In this document: positions 1 to 11,166 of the stretch, one piece after another
Numbering within the stretch: position 1 is the first letter of the stretch
Layout of the letters: every line of letters begins with the position of its first letter
DNA from: Azospirillum thiophilum
GTDB taxonomy: Bacteria; Pseudomonadota; Alphaproteobacteria; Azospirillales; Azospirillaceae
Length of the DNA: 64,000 bases
Assembly: GCF_001305595.1 (NCBI RefSeq)
Contig: NZ_CP012401.1
Span: forward strand, 1,623,001-1,687,000
Reading direction: 5' to 3'
The notes under the pieces: model-generated
What the model saw: the letters and a program-made list of their open reading frames with translations, nothing else
Database searches by the model: none
Told to the model about the DNA's origin: nothing
Program-made: the position numbers and the translations under genes

Positions 1-240
1 ACCCCGCCGGTGAAGCGGCTGGAACAGGTCGGACTGTTGGAAAGGCAGCGCAGCCGGCTCGACGAGCGGCAGGTCCAGGTCTGGCTGACCGATGCCGGCC
101 GCAGCCTGCTGGGTGAGAGCCGCTGCCTGGGGGACACGCTGGTCGAACGGTCCGGCATGGACCGCGAGCAGATCGACACGCTGAACCGGCAGGTGCGTAC
201 CTTGAACAAGACGCTCGGCGACCGGCCCGGACCGGTCTGA
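1..240 (+). CDS. MarR-family transcriptional regulator, C-terminal part (cut by window edge)
   Basis: The frame is already open at base 1 and stops at 240, so this is the last 79 codons of a longer gene. It reads [18 protein letters not shown] and then [17 protein letters not shown]. This is the end of the recognition helix plus the beta-wing of MarR winged-helix proteins, with the family's typical D-E-R turn. The remaining helices form the C-terminal dimerisation region. The wing resembles OhrR-type peroxide sensors, but the sensing N-terminus lies outside the window, so the ligand cannot be assigned. A GC-rich hairpin (243-260) follows the stop and may be a weak transcription end. Confidence 0.75.
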   Translation, partial: TPPVKRLEQVGLLERQRSRLDERQVQVWLTDAGRSLLGESRCLGDTLVERSGMDREQIDTLNRQVRTLNKTLGDRPGPV

Positions 241-343
241 ACGCCGGCCTGAGGGCCGGCTGCGGCACTTCCGGCCGGCGGTCCGGCATGCTAGGACAGC
301 GCACCCCTTCGTCCGGGTCAGTCCGTTTCAAGCGAGTCCCGCC

Positions 344-1702
344 ATGACCAGCACCGCCATGCCCACAGCCGTCCGTTTCGCCCCCAGCCCGACCGGCCGC
401 ATCCATGTCGGCAATGTGCGACTGGCCCTGGTCAACTGGCTGTTCGCGCGCAAAACGGGCGGCAGCTTCATGTTCCGGCTGGACGACACCGACGAGGAGC
501 GTTCGACCCAGGAATTCGCCGACGCCATCGCGGCGGACCTGACCTGGCTCGGCCTGAGCTGGGATCGTTTCGCCCGCGAAAGCGACCGCTATCCGCGCTA
601 TGACCAGGCTGCCGCCGCGCTGAAGGCCGCCGGCCGGCTCTATCCCTGCTACGAGACTCCGGAGGAACTGAGCCTCAAGCGCGCCAGCCTGGTGTCGCAG
701 GGGCGTCCGCCGATCTACGACCGTGCGGCGCTGCGCCTGACCGACGCCGACCGCGCCCGGCTGGAAGCCGAGGGACGCAAGCCCCATTGGCGCTTCATGC
801 TGACCCCGACGCCGGTGGAATGGACCGACCTCGTCCGCGGACCGGTGCATTTCGAGGGCACGGCGCTGAGCGACCCGGTGCTGATCCGCGAGGATGGCCG
901 GCCACTCTACACCCTGACCAGCGTGGTGGACGATGCAGACTTCGCCATCACCCACATCATCCGCGGCGAGGATCATGTCGCCAACACCGCGGTGCAGAGC
1001 CAGATTTTCCAGGCAATCGGCGCCGCGGTGCCGTCCTTCGCCCATCTGCCGCTGCTGACCGATGCCGGCGGGCAGGGGCTGTCGAAGCGGTTGGGCAGCC
1101 TGTCGGTCGCCAGCCTGCGCGATGAGGACGGCATCGAGCGGATGGCGGTCAACAGCCTGCTGGCCAAGCTCGGCACCTCCGACCCGATCGAGGCGCGGCT
1201 GACCCTGGACGAGCTGGTGGCCGAGTTCGACCTGTCCAAGATCGCCCGCGGCACGCCGAAATTCGATCCGGAGGAGCTGGGCCGGCTGAACGCCCGCATC
1301 CTGCACCTGACCCCGTTCGACGCGGTTGCCGGTCGGCTGGAGGCGCTGGGGCTGGCCGGGGTCGACCCCGTCTTCTGGGAGGCGGTGCGGCCGAACCTGT
1401 CGCGGCTGGCCGATGCCGGCGACTGGTGGGCGGTCACCCATGCGCCGGTGGCGCCGCTGGTGGAGGATGCCGCCTTCCTGGCGCAGGCGGCGGATCTCCT
1501 GCCCGCCGAACCGTGGGATACCGCCACCTGGGGCGCCTGGACCAATGCGGTGAAGGCGGCGACCGGCCGCAAGGGCAAGGACCTGTTCCTCCCTCTGCGC
1601 CGGGCGCTGACCGGGCGCGACCATGGACCGGAGTTGAAGAACCTGCTACCCCTGATCGGGCGCGCGCGGGCGCTTCGCCGGCTGGGCGGAGAGACCGCAT
1701 AA
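344..1702 (+). CDS. gltX: Glutamyl-tRNA synthetase (class I)
   Basis: Charges tRNA-Glu with glutamate using ATP in the cytoplasm. The N-terminus has [14 protein letters not shown], the HIGH-type signature of GluRS (around residues 11-24). The KMSKS equivalent is GLSKRLGS near residue 245. The 452-residue length fits a bacterial GluRS, slightly on the short side. The start at 344 may instead be the ATG at 359, which begins right before the conserved TAVRFAPSP stretch. Many alphaproteobacteria have two GluRS paralogues, one of which can charge tRNA-Gln as well; which one this is cannot be told from this sequence alone. cysS follows 41 bases downstream in the same direction, so the two are probably co-transcribed. 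Confidence 0.93.
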   Translation: MTSTAMPTAVRFAPSPTGRIHVGNVRLALVNWLFARKTGGSFMFRLDDTDEERSTQEFADAIAADLTWLGLSWDRFARESDRYPRYDQAAAALKAAGRLYPCYETPEELSLKRASLVSQGRPPIYDRAALRLTDADRARLEAEGRKPHWRFMLTPTPVEWTDLVRGPVHFEGTALSDPVLIREDGRPLYTLTSVVDDADFAITHIIRGEDHVANTAVQSQIFQAIGAAVPSFAHLPLLTDAGGQGLSKRLGSLSVASLRDEDGIERMAVNSLLAKLGTSDPIEARLTLDELVAEFDLSKIARGTPKFDPEELGRLNARILHLTPFDAVAGRLEALGLAGVDPVFWEAVRPNLSRLADAGDWWAVTHAPVAPLVEDAAFLAQAADLLPAEPWDTATWGAWTNAVKAATGRKGKDLFLPLRRALTGRDHGPELKNLLPLIGRARALRRLGGETA

Positions 1703-1743
1703 CCCTTTCTTTTCCAGACCCTTCTTTCCCGGGAGTTCGGATC

Positions 1744-3120
1744 GTGCCGTTGGACCTCTACAACACGCTGACCCGCCGCAAGGAGCGCTTCGAGCCGCTT
1801 CGCCCGGACCATGTCGGCATGTATGTCTGTGGTCCGACGGTCTACGACACCGCCCATATCGGCAACGCCCGGCCGGTGGTGGTGTTCGACCTGCTGTTCC
1901 GGCTGCTGTCGCGGCTCTATCCGGCGGTGACCTATGTCCGCAACATCACCGACGTGGACGACAAGATCATCGACCGCGCGCGCGACAGCGGTGAGCCGAT
2001 CGACGCGCTGACCACCCGCACCACCGACCTGTTCCATGCCGACATGGACGCGCTGAACGCCCGGCGCCCGACCATCGAGCCGCGGGCGACCCAGCATATC
2101 GGCCAGATGATCGCGCTGATCGCGACGCTGATCGAGCGCGGCAACGCCTATGCCGCCGAAGGCCATGCGCTGTTCTCGGTGCCGTCGATGCCGAGCTACG
2201 GCCAGCTGTCCCGCCGCTCGCTGGACGACATGATCGCTGGCGCGCGGGTGGAGGTGGCACCCTACAAGCGCGACGCCTCCGACTTCGTGCTGTGGAAGCC
2301 GAGCAGCCCCGATCAGCCCGGCTGGGACAGCCCGTGGGGCCGCGGGCGGCCGGGCTGGCACATCGAATGCTCGGCCATGGCGAAGGAGCATCTGGGCGCC
2401 ACCTTCGACATCCATGGCGGCGGGCTGGACCTGATCTTCCCGCACCATGAGAACGAGATCGCGCAGAGCTGCTGCGCCAACGGCACCGACCGGCTGGCCC
2501 GCTATTGGGTCCACAACGGCTTCGTGACGGTCGAAGGCGAGAAGATGTCGAAGTCGCTCGGCAACTTCTTCACCGTGCATGACCTGCTGGACGAGTTCCC
2601 CGGCGAGGCGATCCGCCTGACCCTGTTGAGCGCACATTACCGCCAGCCGCTGGATTTCACTCGCGAGGGCATCCGCCAGGCCAAGGGCACGCTCGACCGC
2701 TGGTATCAGGCGCTGCGCGGCGATCCGGCTCCGGCCGTCGCCGAGGTGCCGTTCGACGTGCTCGCTGCGCTGGAAGACGATCTGAACAGCCCGCTCGCCA
2801 TCGCCCACCTGCACGAGCTGGCAACCGCCGTGAACAAGACGAAGAGCGACGCCGAGAAGGCCGCTGCCAAGGGGGCCCTGCTGGGGGCCGGCCAGCAGCT
2901 CGGCCTGTTGCAGCAGGATCCGGAGGCGTGGTTCCGCTGGGCTCCGGCCGGTGGCGCCGAGGGGTTGAGCGACGCGGACGTCGAGCAGTTGATCGCCGGC
3001 CGCAAGGCCGCCCGCGCGGCAAAGAACTTCGCCGAGGCCGACCGCATCCGCAAGGAGCTGGCCGACAAGGGCATCGTGCTGGAAGACGGGCCGCAGGGCA
3101 CCACCTGGAAGCGGGGGTGA
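1744..3120 (+). CDS. cysS: Cysteinyl-tRNA synthetase
   Basis: Charges tRNA-Cys with cysteine. The 458-residue protein begins [14 protein letters not shown] and has the CysRS zinc cysteine in [10 protein letters not shown] (C29), the HIGH box HIGN at residues 38-41, the later zinc ligands in ECSAMA and HHENE, and an intact KMSKS loop in EKMSKSLGN. The GTG start is chosen because GGGAG lies just upstream and the protein then begins exactly where CysRS proteins begin. The open frame runs further upstream only as an overlap with gltX. The C-terminal segment ([17 protein letters not shown]) is the usual CysRS anticodon-side helix. A hairpin follows the stop. Confidence 0.96.
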   Translation: MPLDLYNTLTRRKERFEPLRPDHVGMYVCGPTVYDTAHIGNARPVVVFDLLFRLLSRLYPAVTYVRNITDVDDKIIDRARDSGEPIDALTTRTTDLFHADMDALNARRPTIEPRATQHIGQMIALIATLIERGNAYAAEGHALFSVPSMPSYGQLSRRSLDDMIAGARVEVAPYKRDASDFVLWKPSSPDQPGWDSPWGRGRPGWHIECSAMAKEHLGATFDIHGGGLDLIFPHHENEIAQSCCANGTDRLARYWVHNGFVTVEGEKMSKSLGNFFTVHDLLDEFPGEAIRLTLLSAHYRQPLDFTREGIRQAKGTLDRWYQALRGDPAPAVAEVPFDVLAALEDDLNSPLAIAHLHELATAVNKTKSDAEKAAAKGALLGAGQQLGLLQQDPEAWFRWAPAGGAEGLSDADVEQLIAGRKAARAAKNFAEADRIRKELADKGIVLEDGPQGTTWKRG

Positions 3121-3131
3121 GGGACCGAATT

Positions 3132-3156
3132 GCCCTCTCCCGAGTCGGGAGAGGGC
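3132..3156 (+). terminator. Hairpin after cysS, terminator-like
   Basis: GCCCTCTCCCGA (3132-3143) is the exact reverse complement of 3145-3156, giving a 12-base inverted repeat with almost no spacer. No U-tract follows, so termination strength is uncertain. Close relatives of this palindrome occur at 9723, 44061 and 58779. Confidence 0.5.
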
Positions 3157-3308
3157 ACCGCTCCGCTGAATTGTCCTTCTATTTACAACAAACCATCGCG
3201 AACTCCGCGGATTATCACGCCCACGGAACCGGCTAATCTCCTCTTCAGACGAAACGCGGCCCCCACCCAGCTTGGACCCGCCGCCCTGAATTTGAGGAGA
3301 CCCTGGCC

Positions 3309-3740
3309 ATGATCGACATCCGCACCGCTCTCTATGCCGCCTTCCTTCTGCGTGTCGCGCTCGGCATGCTGTTCCTGGCCCACGGGCTGGTCCTGAAGGT
3401 GTTGACCTTCACCATTCCCGGCACCGTCGGCTATTTCGAGAGCATCGGTTACCCCGGCGCCTTCGCCTATCTGGTGATCCTGGGCGAGATCGGCGGCGGG
3501 CTTCTGCTGATCGCCGGTGTCTATACCCGCTGGATTGCGCTTGCCCTGCTGCCCATCCTGATTGGCGCGACCCTCCAGCATGCGGGCAACGGCTGGGTCT
3601 TCAATGCGCCGGGCGGCGGTTGGGAGTTTCCGGCCTTCTGGACCCTGCTGCTGGTCGTGCAGTCGCTGCTGGGTGACGGCGCCTTCGCCCTGAAGGTTCC
3701 GGCGCTGAACGCCCCGGTCTGCCGGCGCGAACTGGCCTGA
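3309..3740 (+). CDS. DoxX-family membrane protein
   Basis: A 143-residue integral membrane protein with about four hydrophobic segments. It has the DoxX hallmarks: an early AHGLVLKV after the first helix, GYFESIGYPG in the first loop, and LVILGEIGGGLLLIAG in the second helix. DoxX proteins are small quinone-associated or redox-linked inner-membrane proteins whose exact reaction is often unknown. The ATG is preceded by GAGGAGACC, a reasonable ribosome binding site. The gene stands alone between cysS and pmbA, so the context does not identify a partner. Confidence 0.85.
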   Translation: MIDIRTALYAAFLLRVALGMLFLAHGLVLKVLTFTIPGTVGYFESIGYPGAFAYLVILGEIGGGLLLIAGVYTRWIALALLPILIGATLQHAGNGWVFNAPGGGWEFPAFWTLLLVVQSLLGDGAFALKVPALNAPVCRRELA

Positions 3741-3762
3741 TCCCCCAACCGGGGACGGTATC

Positions 3763-3821
3763 GACGGCGACGCGGAGCGGGGAGGGGGCATTTCGCCTCT
3801 TCCCCGTTCCGCGTCGCCGTC
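3763..3821. repeat. Long hairpin between the DoxX gene and pmbA
   Basis: GACGGCGACGCGGA (3763-3776) is the exact reverse complement of TCCGCGTCGCCGTC (3808-3821). The inner bases (CGGGGAGG against CCTCTTCCCCG) extend the stem imperfectly. It may end the DoxX transcript or fold in the pmbA leader; there is no clean U-tract. Confidence 0.5.
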
Positions 3822-3861
3822 CCATTTGGTAGACAAGGACGGAGACCAACCGGAGAGCCTG

Positions 3862-5232
3862 ATGACCGTTTCGCCGAACGACCAGCACAAGACGGATTCG
3901 TCCGGGGTCCTGAACCTGCTGGACGACCTGATCGCCAAGGCGCGCGCCGCCGGGGCGGATGCAGCCGACGCCGTGCTGTTCGACAGCGCGTCCGTCTCCC
4001 TCGCCCAGCGGCTGGGCAGCACCGAGAAGCTGGAGCGCTCGGAGTCGGGCGATCTCGGCCTTCGGGTGTTCATCGGCAAGCGGCAGGCCATCGTCTCCTC
4101 CACCGACCGTAGCGCCAAGGCGCTGGGCGAACTGGTCGAGCGCGCCATCGCCATGGCCCGCGTGGTGCCGGAGGACGGCTTTGCCGGAATCGCCGACCCG
4201 GAGCAGCTGGCCCGCAGTTGGCCCGACCTCGACATCTGCGATGCTGAGGAGCCGTCGTCGGAAACACTGATCGAGCGCGCCCGTATCGCCGAAGAGGCCG
4301 CGCTGGCCGTCGAGGGCGTCACCAATTCCGAAGGGGCCGATGCCAGCTGGAGCCGCTCGACCATCGCCATCGCCGCGTCCAACGGCTTTGCCGGCAGCTA
4401 CGGCGTGTCGCGCCAGTCGCTGTCGGCCTCCGTCATCGTCGGGACCGGCACCGGGATGGAGCGTGACTATGATTATGACAGCAAGGTCTATGGCGGCGAC
4501 CTGCGCGCCCCCGCCGAGATCGGCCGCGAGGCCGGCGAGCGCGCGGTGCGCCGCCTGAATCCACGCCGGGTCAAGAGCTGCAAGGTGCCGGTGCTGTTCG
4601 ACCCGCGGGTGTCGCGCGGTCTGCTCGGCCACCTGACCGGCGCCATCAGCGGTCCCAGCATCGCCCGCGGCACCAGCTTCCTCAAGGACCGGATGGGGCA
4701 GCAGATTTTCGCCTCCTCCATCACCATCGTCGACGATCCGCATGTGAAGCGCGGCCTGCGCTCCCGCCCCTTCGATGCCGAGGGCGTCGAAGTGTCGCGC
4801 CGCACCCTGATCGAGGACGGCGTGCTCACCACCTGGCTGCTCGACCTGCGCTCGGCCCGGCAGCTCGGCCTGCAGACCACCGGCCATGCCGCCCGCGGCA
4901 CCTCCGGCCCGCCCGGCCCGGCCCCCGCCAACGTCTACATGGCCGCCGGCAAGCGCAGCCGCGCCGACATGCTGGCGGAGATCAAGGACGGCTTCTATGT
5001 CACCGACCTGATGGGCATGGGCGTCAACGGCGTCACCGGCGATTACAGCCGCGGCGCCGGCGGTTTCTGGATCGAGAACGGCCAGATCTCCTATCCGGTC
5101 AACGAGATCACCATCGCCGGCAACCTCAAGGACATGTTCCTCAACATGGAGGCCGCCGACGATTTGGAGCTGCGTTTTGGGATGGATGCGCCGACCGTGC
5201 GCATCGACGGCATGACCATCGCCGGGCTGTAA
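3862..5232 (+). CDS. pmbA: PmbA/TldE, metallopeptidase partner subunit
   Basis: A PmbA (TldE) protein of 456 residues. In Escherichia coli, TldD and TldE form a heterodimeric zinc protease that matures microcin B17 and degrades the CcdA antitoxin. TldE lacks the HExxxH metal site and is the structural partner; I see no HExxxH here. Family signatures are SESGDLGLRVFIGKRQA near the N-terminus and, towards the C-terminus, NVYMAAG, GVNGVTGDYSRGAGGFWIENG and YPVNEITIAGNL. The ATG at 3862 is preferred over an in-frame ATG at 3826 because GGAGAG lies just upstream. No tldD is in the window. TldD/E can trim peptides, so a role in maturing the RiPP at 18-20 kb is conceivable but unsupported by linkage. 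Confidence 0.92.
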   Translation: MTVSPNDQHKTDSSGVLNLLDDLIAKARAAGADAADAVLFDSASVSLAQRLGSTEKLERSESGDLGLRVFIGKRQAIVSSTDRSAKALGELVERAIAMARVVPEDGFAGIADPEQLARSWPDLDICDAEEPSSETLIERARIAEEAALAVEGVTNSEGADASWSRSTIAIAASNGFAGSYGVSRQSLSASVIVGTGTGMERDYDYDSKVYGGDLRAPAEIGREAGERAVRRLNPRRVKSCKVPVLFDPRVSRGLLGHLTGAISGPSIARGTSFLKDRMGQQIFASSITIVDDPHVKRGLRSRPFDAEGVEVSRRTLIEDGVLTTWLLDLRSARQLGLQTTGHAARGTSGPPGPAPANVYMAAGKRSRADMLAEIKDGFYVTDLMGMGVNGVTGDYSRGAGGFWIENGQISYPVNEITIAGNLKDMFLNMEAADDLELRFGMDAPTVRIDGMTIAGL

Positions 5233-5251
5233 CGCCTCCCTCTTCATCATC

Positions 5252-5267
5252 TGGCATCGTTCTTGCG
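5252..5267 (+). promoter_or_regulatory. Sigma-54 promoter of the ammonium transporter gene
   Basis: TGGCATCGTTCTTGCG matches the -24/-12 consensus TGGCAC-N5-TTGC(A/T). The invariant GG (5253-5254) and GC (5265-5266) are separated by exactly 10 bases. The expected start is near 5278, about 145 bases before the amt ATG. This fits nitrogen control through an NtrC-type activator. The promoter overlaps the terminator placed behind pmbA. Confidence 0.8.
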
Positions 5268-5273
5268 CAGACA

Positions 5274-5306
5274 GCGGGCAACCCAAAGTGGGTTCGCCCG
5301 CTTTTT
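5274..5306 (+). terminator. Intrinsic terminator of pmbA, overlapping the amt start region
   Basis: GCGGGCAACCCA (5274-5285), loop AAG, then TGGGTTCGCCCGC (5289-5301, one bulged base) followed by TTTTT (5302-5306). It would stop pmbA transcripts. The predicted sigma-54 start near 5278 falls inside the left arm, so amt transcripts would lack the first bases of the stem and could escape termination. Confidence 0.8.
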
Positions 5307-5422
5307 GTGCTGTATTTCCGCCACGCTGCCCACCCGAACGTCAGCTACGCCCTTGCGCATATCTGCCTTATCTGTTAGCAGTTCGCCGCTTTTTTAGGCG
5401 AAATGCTGAAGGTTTATGCAGA

Positions 5423-6649
5423 ATGGATGCGGCAAAGACGGGTGGCGACGTCCTTTTCGTGCTGATGGGCGCGGTGATGGTGCTGGCGATGCATTGCGGC
5501 TTCGCCCTGCTGGAGGTCGGGACGGTCCGGCGCAAGAACCAGGTCAACGCATTGGTGAAGATTCTGTCCGACTTCGCCATGTCGACCATCGCCTATTTCC
5601 TCGTCGGCTATGCCGTCGCCTACGGCGTCGACTTCTTTGCCGACGCCCGTACGCTGGTCGGCAAGGGAAGCGGCGGCTTTGCCGCCTATGGCTACGATCT
5701 GGTGAAGTTCTTCTTCCTGGCGACCTTCGCCGCCGCGGTGCCGGCCATCGTGTCGGGCGGCATCGCCGAGCGCGCCCGCTTTTGGCCGCAGGCCGGGGCG
5801 ACGCTGGCGCTGATCGCGCTGTTCTACCCGCTGCTCGAAGGTACGGTGTGGGGCACCCGCTTCGGCCTGCAGGGCTGGATGGCGGCGAGCTTCGGCCAGC
5901 CCTTCCACGATTTCGCCGGATCGGTCGTGGTCCATGCCTTCGGCGGCTGGGTGGCGCTGGGCGCGGTGCTGAACCTTGGCAACCGCCGCGGCCGCTACCG
6001 TGCCAACGGTTCGCTGATCGCCATCCCGCCGTCGAACATCCCCTTCCTGGCTCTGGGCGCCTGGATCCTGTGCGTCGGCTGGTTCGGCTTCAACGTGATG
6101 AGCGCGCAGGCGCTGGACGGCGTGTCCGGTCTGGTCGCGCTGAACTCGCTGATGGCGATGGTCGGCGGCATCGTCACCTCGTTGGTGATCAGCCGCACCG
6201 ACCCCGGCTTCGTCCATAACGGCGCGCTGGCCGGTCTGGTGGCGGTCTGCGCCGGGTCCGACGTCATGCACCCGCTGGGCGCGCTGGTCACCGGCGGCGT
6301 CGCCGGGCTGCTGTTCGTCTGGGCCTTCAACAAGTGCCAGATCGATTGGAAGATCGACGACGTGCTGGGCGTCTGGCCGTTGCACGGGCTGTGCGGCCTG
6401 ACCGGCGGCCTGCTGGCCGGCATTTTCGGGCAGGAGGCGCTGGGCGGGCTGGGCGGCGTATCGTTGCTGAGCCAGACCGTCGGTACGCTGGGCGGTGCTG
6501 CCTTCGGCCTCGCGTCGGGGCTGGCGGTCTACGGCCTGCTGCGCGTCACCGTCGGCATCCGCCTCGACCCCGAACAGGAGTACAAGGGCGCCGACCTGTC
6601 GTTGCACCGCATCACCGCCTACCCGGAGGAGGATGCGCCCACCCTGTAA
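5423..6649 (+). CDS. amt: Ammonium transporter, Amt/MEP/Rh family
   Basis: A 408-residue Amt-type transporter with about eleven hydrophobic helices. It moves ammonium across the inner membrane. The key residues are visible: D163 and H171 in DFAGSVVVH, and the second pore histidine H321 in WPLHGLCGLTGG. The signature SGGIAERARFW is at residues 111-121. The ATG at 5423 is chosen because it opens directly on the first transmembrane region; the longer open frame to 5288 would add a Cys/Pro-rich non-membrane stretch. There is no predicted signal peptide beyond the first helix and no glnK/glnZ PII gene beside it, so this is not the classical glnK-amtB pair. The upstream sigma-54 promoter implies induction under nitrogen limitation. 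Confidence 0.93.
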   Translation: MDAAKTGGDVLFVLMGAVMVLAMHCGFALLEVGTVRRKNQVNALVKILSDFAMSTIAYFLVGYAVAYGVDFFADARTLVGKGSGGFAAYGYDLVKFFFLATFAAAVPAIVSGGIAERARFWPQAGATLALIALFYPLLEGTVWGTRFGLQGWMAASFGQPFHDFAGSVVVHAFGGWVALGAVLNLGNRRGRYRANGSLIAIPPSNIPFLALGAWILCVGWFGFNVMSAQALDGVSGLVALNSLMAMVGGIVTSLVISRTDPGFVHNGALAGLVAVCAGSDVMHPLGALVTGGVAGLLFVWAFNKCQIDWKIDDVLGVWPLHGLCGLTGGLLAGIFGQEALGGLGGVSLLSQTVGTLGGAAFGLASGLAVYGLLRVTVGIRLDPEQEYKGADLSLHRITAYPEEDAPTL

Positions 6650-6774
6650 CGCGCTCCCTGTAATGCGCTGCCGACAAGTCCGCCGCCCCTGGCCGACTCT
6701 TGCTTTGCCGGGGCGGCGGCTTTAGTGTCCGGCGCGAACTCCTCCCCCTCACGACGCCGGATTTTGACCGCCCC

Positions 6775-7460
6775 ATGAAGGCCGCCATCGTCGTTTTCCC
6801 CGGCTCCAACCGCGAACGCGACGCCGTCGCCGCGCTGGAGGCCGTCAGCGGGACCAAGCCGCATCTGGTCTGGCACCGCGACACCGAACTGCCCAAGGTC
6901 GACCTGATCGTCGTGCCCGGCGGCTTCTCCTATGGCGACTATCTGCGCTCCGGCGCCATGGCGGCGCATTCGCCGATCATGCGCGAGGTCAAGGCGCGGG
7001 CCGACCAGGGCGTCCGCGTTCTCGGCGTCTGCAACGGCTTCCAGATCATCACCGAGGCCGGGCTGCTGCCCGGCGCGCTGATGCGCAACGGCGCCCTGAA
7101 GTTCGTCTGCCGCGTCCAGCATCTGCGGGTGGAGAACACCGACAGCCCCTTCACGAAGAAATACGCGAAGGGCCAGATCGTCCGCTTCCCGGTCGCCCAT
7201 GGCGACGGCAACTACTGGACCGACGCGGAGACGGTGAAGCGGCTGGACGGCGAGGGGCAGGTGGCCTTCCGCTATGTCGGCGACGAGGCGCGGGCCGACC
7301 CGCGCGGCAACCCGAACGGCTCGGTGTCCGACATCGCCGGCATCTTCAACGCCAAGCGCACCGTGCTCGGCCTGATGCCGCACCCCGAAGACGCGGTGGA
7401 GGCCCTGCACGGCAACACCGACGGCAAGCCGATGTTCGAAGGTCTGGTGGAGGCCCTGTC

Positions 7461-7464
<4 letters not shown>
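6775..7464 (+). CDS. purQ: Phosphoribosylformylglycinamidine synthase, glutaminase subunit
   Basis: PurQ supplies ammonia from glutamine to PurL in step four of purine synthesis. The 229-residue protein has the class I glutaminase nucleophile in VLGVCNGFQ and the His-Glu pair in LMPHPEDAV, as well as FPGSNRERD at the N-terminus and [13 protein letters not shown]. It begins at the ATG at 6775, directly at the conserved [11 protein letters not shown]. Its stop overlaps the purL start as GTGA, so the two subunits are translationally coupled. A separate PurS subunit, usual in this complex type, is not seen in this window. Confidence 0.96.
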
Positions 7465-9698
<2,234 letters not shown>

Positions 9699-9722
9699 CC
9701 GGCCCCGCAGCGCTGAACGCAG

Positions 9723-9752
9723 AAGGCCCTCTCCGATTGGAGAGGGCCTTTT
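9723..9752. terminator. Terminator after purL, works in both directions
   Basis: AAGGCCCTCTCC (9723-9734), loop GATT, then GGAGAGGGCCTT and more T. The stem is flanked by A on the left and T on the right, so it can also serve the convergent DedA-type gene. Confidence 0.85.
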
Positions 9753-9810
9753 CGTTTGCGGTGCCGTCCACGTCGCCGGGAGAGGCAGTGAACCGGAAGC
9801 GGGGGGCTGT

Positions 9811-10398
9811 CTATTCCGCGGCGTTGGTCGCGGCGAGCGCGCGGCGGCGGACCCAGCGGATGCTCTTGATGGCAAGCCACAGGCCGCCGATGGCGAGGCC
9901 GGTCAGCAGCAGGATCTTCGGGCCGTTCTCGCCCATGGCTGCAGCGGCTTCGCCGAACATGTAACCGGCGCCGGCGAAGCTCCAGGCCCAGATGCCGGCA
10001 GCGATGAAGTTCCAGAACAGGAAGCGCGACCAGGGCATGCGCGAGGTGCCGATGGCGACCGATGCGATGTTCCGCACGCCATAGAGGAAGCGGAAGACCA
10101 GGATGAAGGCCACGCCGTATTTTTCAAGCCAGCGCAGCACCCGGCTGGCATGAACCTCGGCCGACGGGAAGCGGGCAAGCGCCTTGGAGCCCCAGCGGCG
10201 GCCGAGCCAGAACCACAGCTGGTCGCCCATGAAGCTGCCGACCCACACGGTGCCGACCAGCCAATAGAGATTGACGATCCCGAGCTTGGCACCCATCCCG
10301 CCGAAGATTACAAATGTTTCACCTTCAAAAAAGGCCCAGACAAAGGCCAGCGGGTAAAAGGCATTCCCCCATTCCTGCAACCAAGATATCCAGTCCAA
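9811..10398 (-). CDS. DedA-family (SNARE-associated/VTT) membrane protein
   Basis: A 195-residue inner-membrane protein of the DedA family, whose members are linked to envelope homeostasis and lipid-carrier flipping. Landmarks are the N-terminal FFEGETFVIFGG, the conserved GDQLWFWLGRRWG loop with its acidic residue, and the downstream RFLYGVRNIASVAIG followed by FLFWNFIAAGIWAW, which carry the conserved arginines and the re-entrant motif. Four to five hydrophobic segments are present and the C-terminus is basic (IRWVRRRALAATNAAE). It is monocistronic, convergent with purL. Confidence 0.88.
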   Translation of the reverse strand: MDWISWLQEWGNAFYPLAFVWAFFEGETFVIFGGMGAKLGIVNLYWLVGTVWVGSFMGDQLWFWLGRRWGSKALARFPSAEVHASRVLRWLEKYGVAFILVFRFLYGVRNIASVAIGTSRMPWSRFLFWNFIAAGIWAWSFAGAGYMFGEAAAAMGENGPKILLLTGLAIGGLWLAIKSIRWVRRRALAATNAAE

Positions 10399-10574
10399 AG
10401 CCCCCTCCGGGAGACGTCGCTTATGGGTTCGGCGGGCCCGGTGGCGTCTGGCGGCCGCTTTATTGTGCGATGCGGCAGGTACAGCGCGGGCTGGGAAGGA
10501 TCATGACATAAAGCCGCGCGTTTTGTCTCGGAAACTTTATTGGCTAAGGAGTCACCCCGACAGTGGAGCCGGGG

Positions 10575-11021
10575 TCAGAATTCATCGCCGGAGAGGTCGC
10601 CGACCACCTGTTGCGCAGCGCGCAGCAGGGCGGGATTGGGCTGCTGCGGCATATCGTCGTATTCACCATCCGGGTCGCCGCGGTCGGGCATGGCGCGGTG
10701 CTTCAGCTCCCGCGCAGCCTCGATCAGCAGATGGGCGAGGCGCTGGTCCGGCAAGGCCTGCACCAGCGCCCGCATCTCGGCGTTCGACAATGCCGCCGGA
10801 TCGAAGGCGGGCGGAGGAGGGGGCGGTGGTGGCGGCGCGAGCGGCAGGGTGGCGGCGGCCACCAAGGCCGGGGTCTTCGGCAAGGGGGCAGCCCCACGCA
10901 CCATGTCGACCGCGACCTGTGCCGCCATGACAGCCGCAGTGCCTGCGGCCCGCGGACGGCGCGGCTTGCGCGTCGGCTCCGTTACCGGCAGGTCGTCGAA
11001 CAGAAGCCGTTGGACGCTCAT
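10575..11021 (-). CDS. Hypothetical protein with polyproline linker
   Basis: I do not recognise this 148-residue protein. It starts MSVQRLLFDDLPVTEP, then has a basic segment (TRKPRRPRAAG), an alanine-rich stretch, an uninterrupted run of nine prolines near residues 63-71, and a helical, charged C-terminal half (LSNAEMRALVQALPDQRLAHLLIEAARELKH). The acidic end (GEYDDMPQ, VGDLSGDEF) is typical of a soluble protein. It has no membrane segment or signal peptide. It is monocistronic, and reading frame and codon use look genuine. The function is unknown. Confidence 0.55.
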   Translation of the reverse strand: MSVQRLLFDDLPVTEPTRKPRRPRAAGTAAVMAAQVAVDMVRGAAPLPKTPALVAAATLPLAPPPPPPPPPAFDPAALSNAEMRALVQALPDQRLAHLLIEAARELKHRAMPDRGDPDGEYDDMPQQPNPALLRAAQQVVGDLSGDEF

Positions 11022-11166
11022 CGCTGCAGATGCCCCCTGCGCATCATCAAAGCCGATGCCATAACCGGCCTGCGGCCATTGCCGTTCACTCGCAGTTTGC
11101 GATGTGTTCCCTTTTCATTCTAGAAACCGCATCTGGTTTGTCTAGGAGAATCTGGCGGGCATCGGC

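Noticed and set aside
973..2814. Long minus-strand open frame across gltX and cysS
   Set aside because: It runs opposite two well-supported synthetase genes and shows no domain or start signal.
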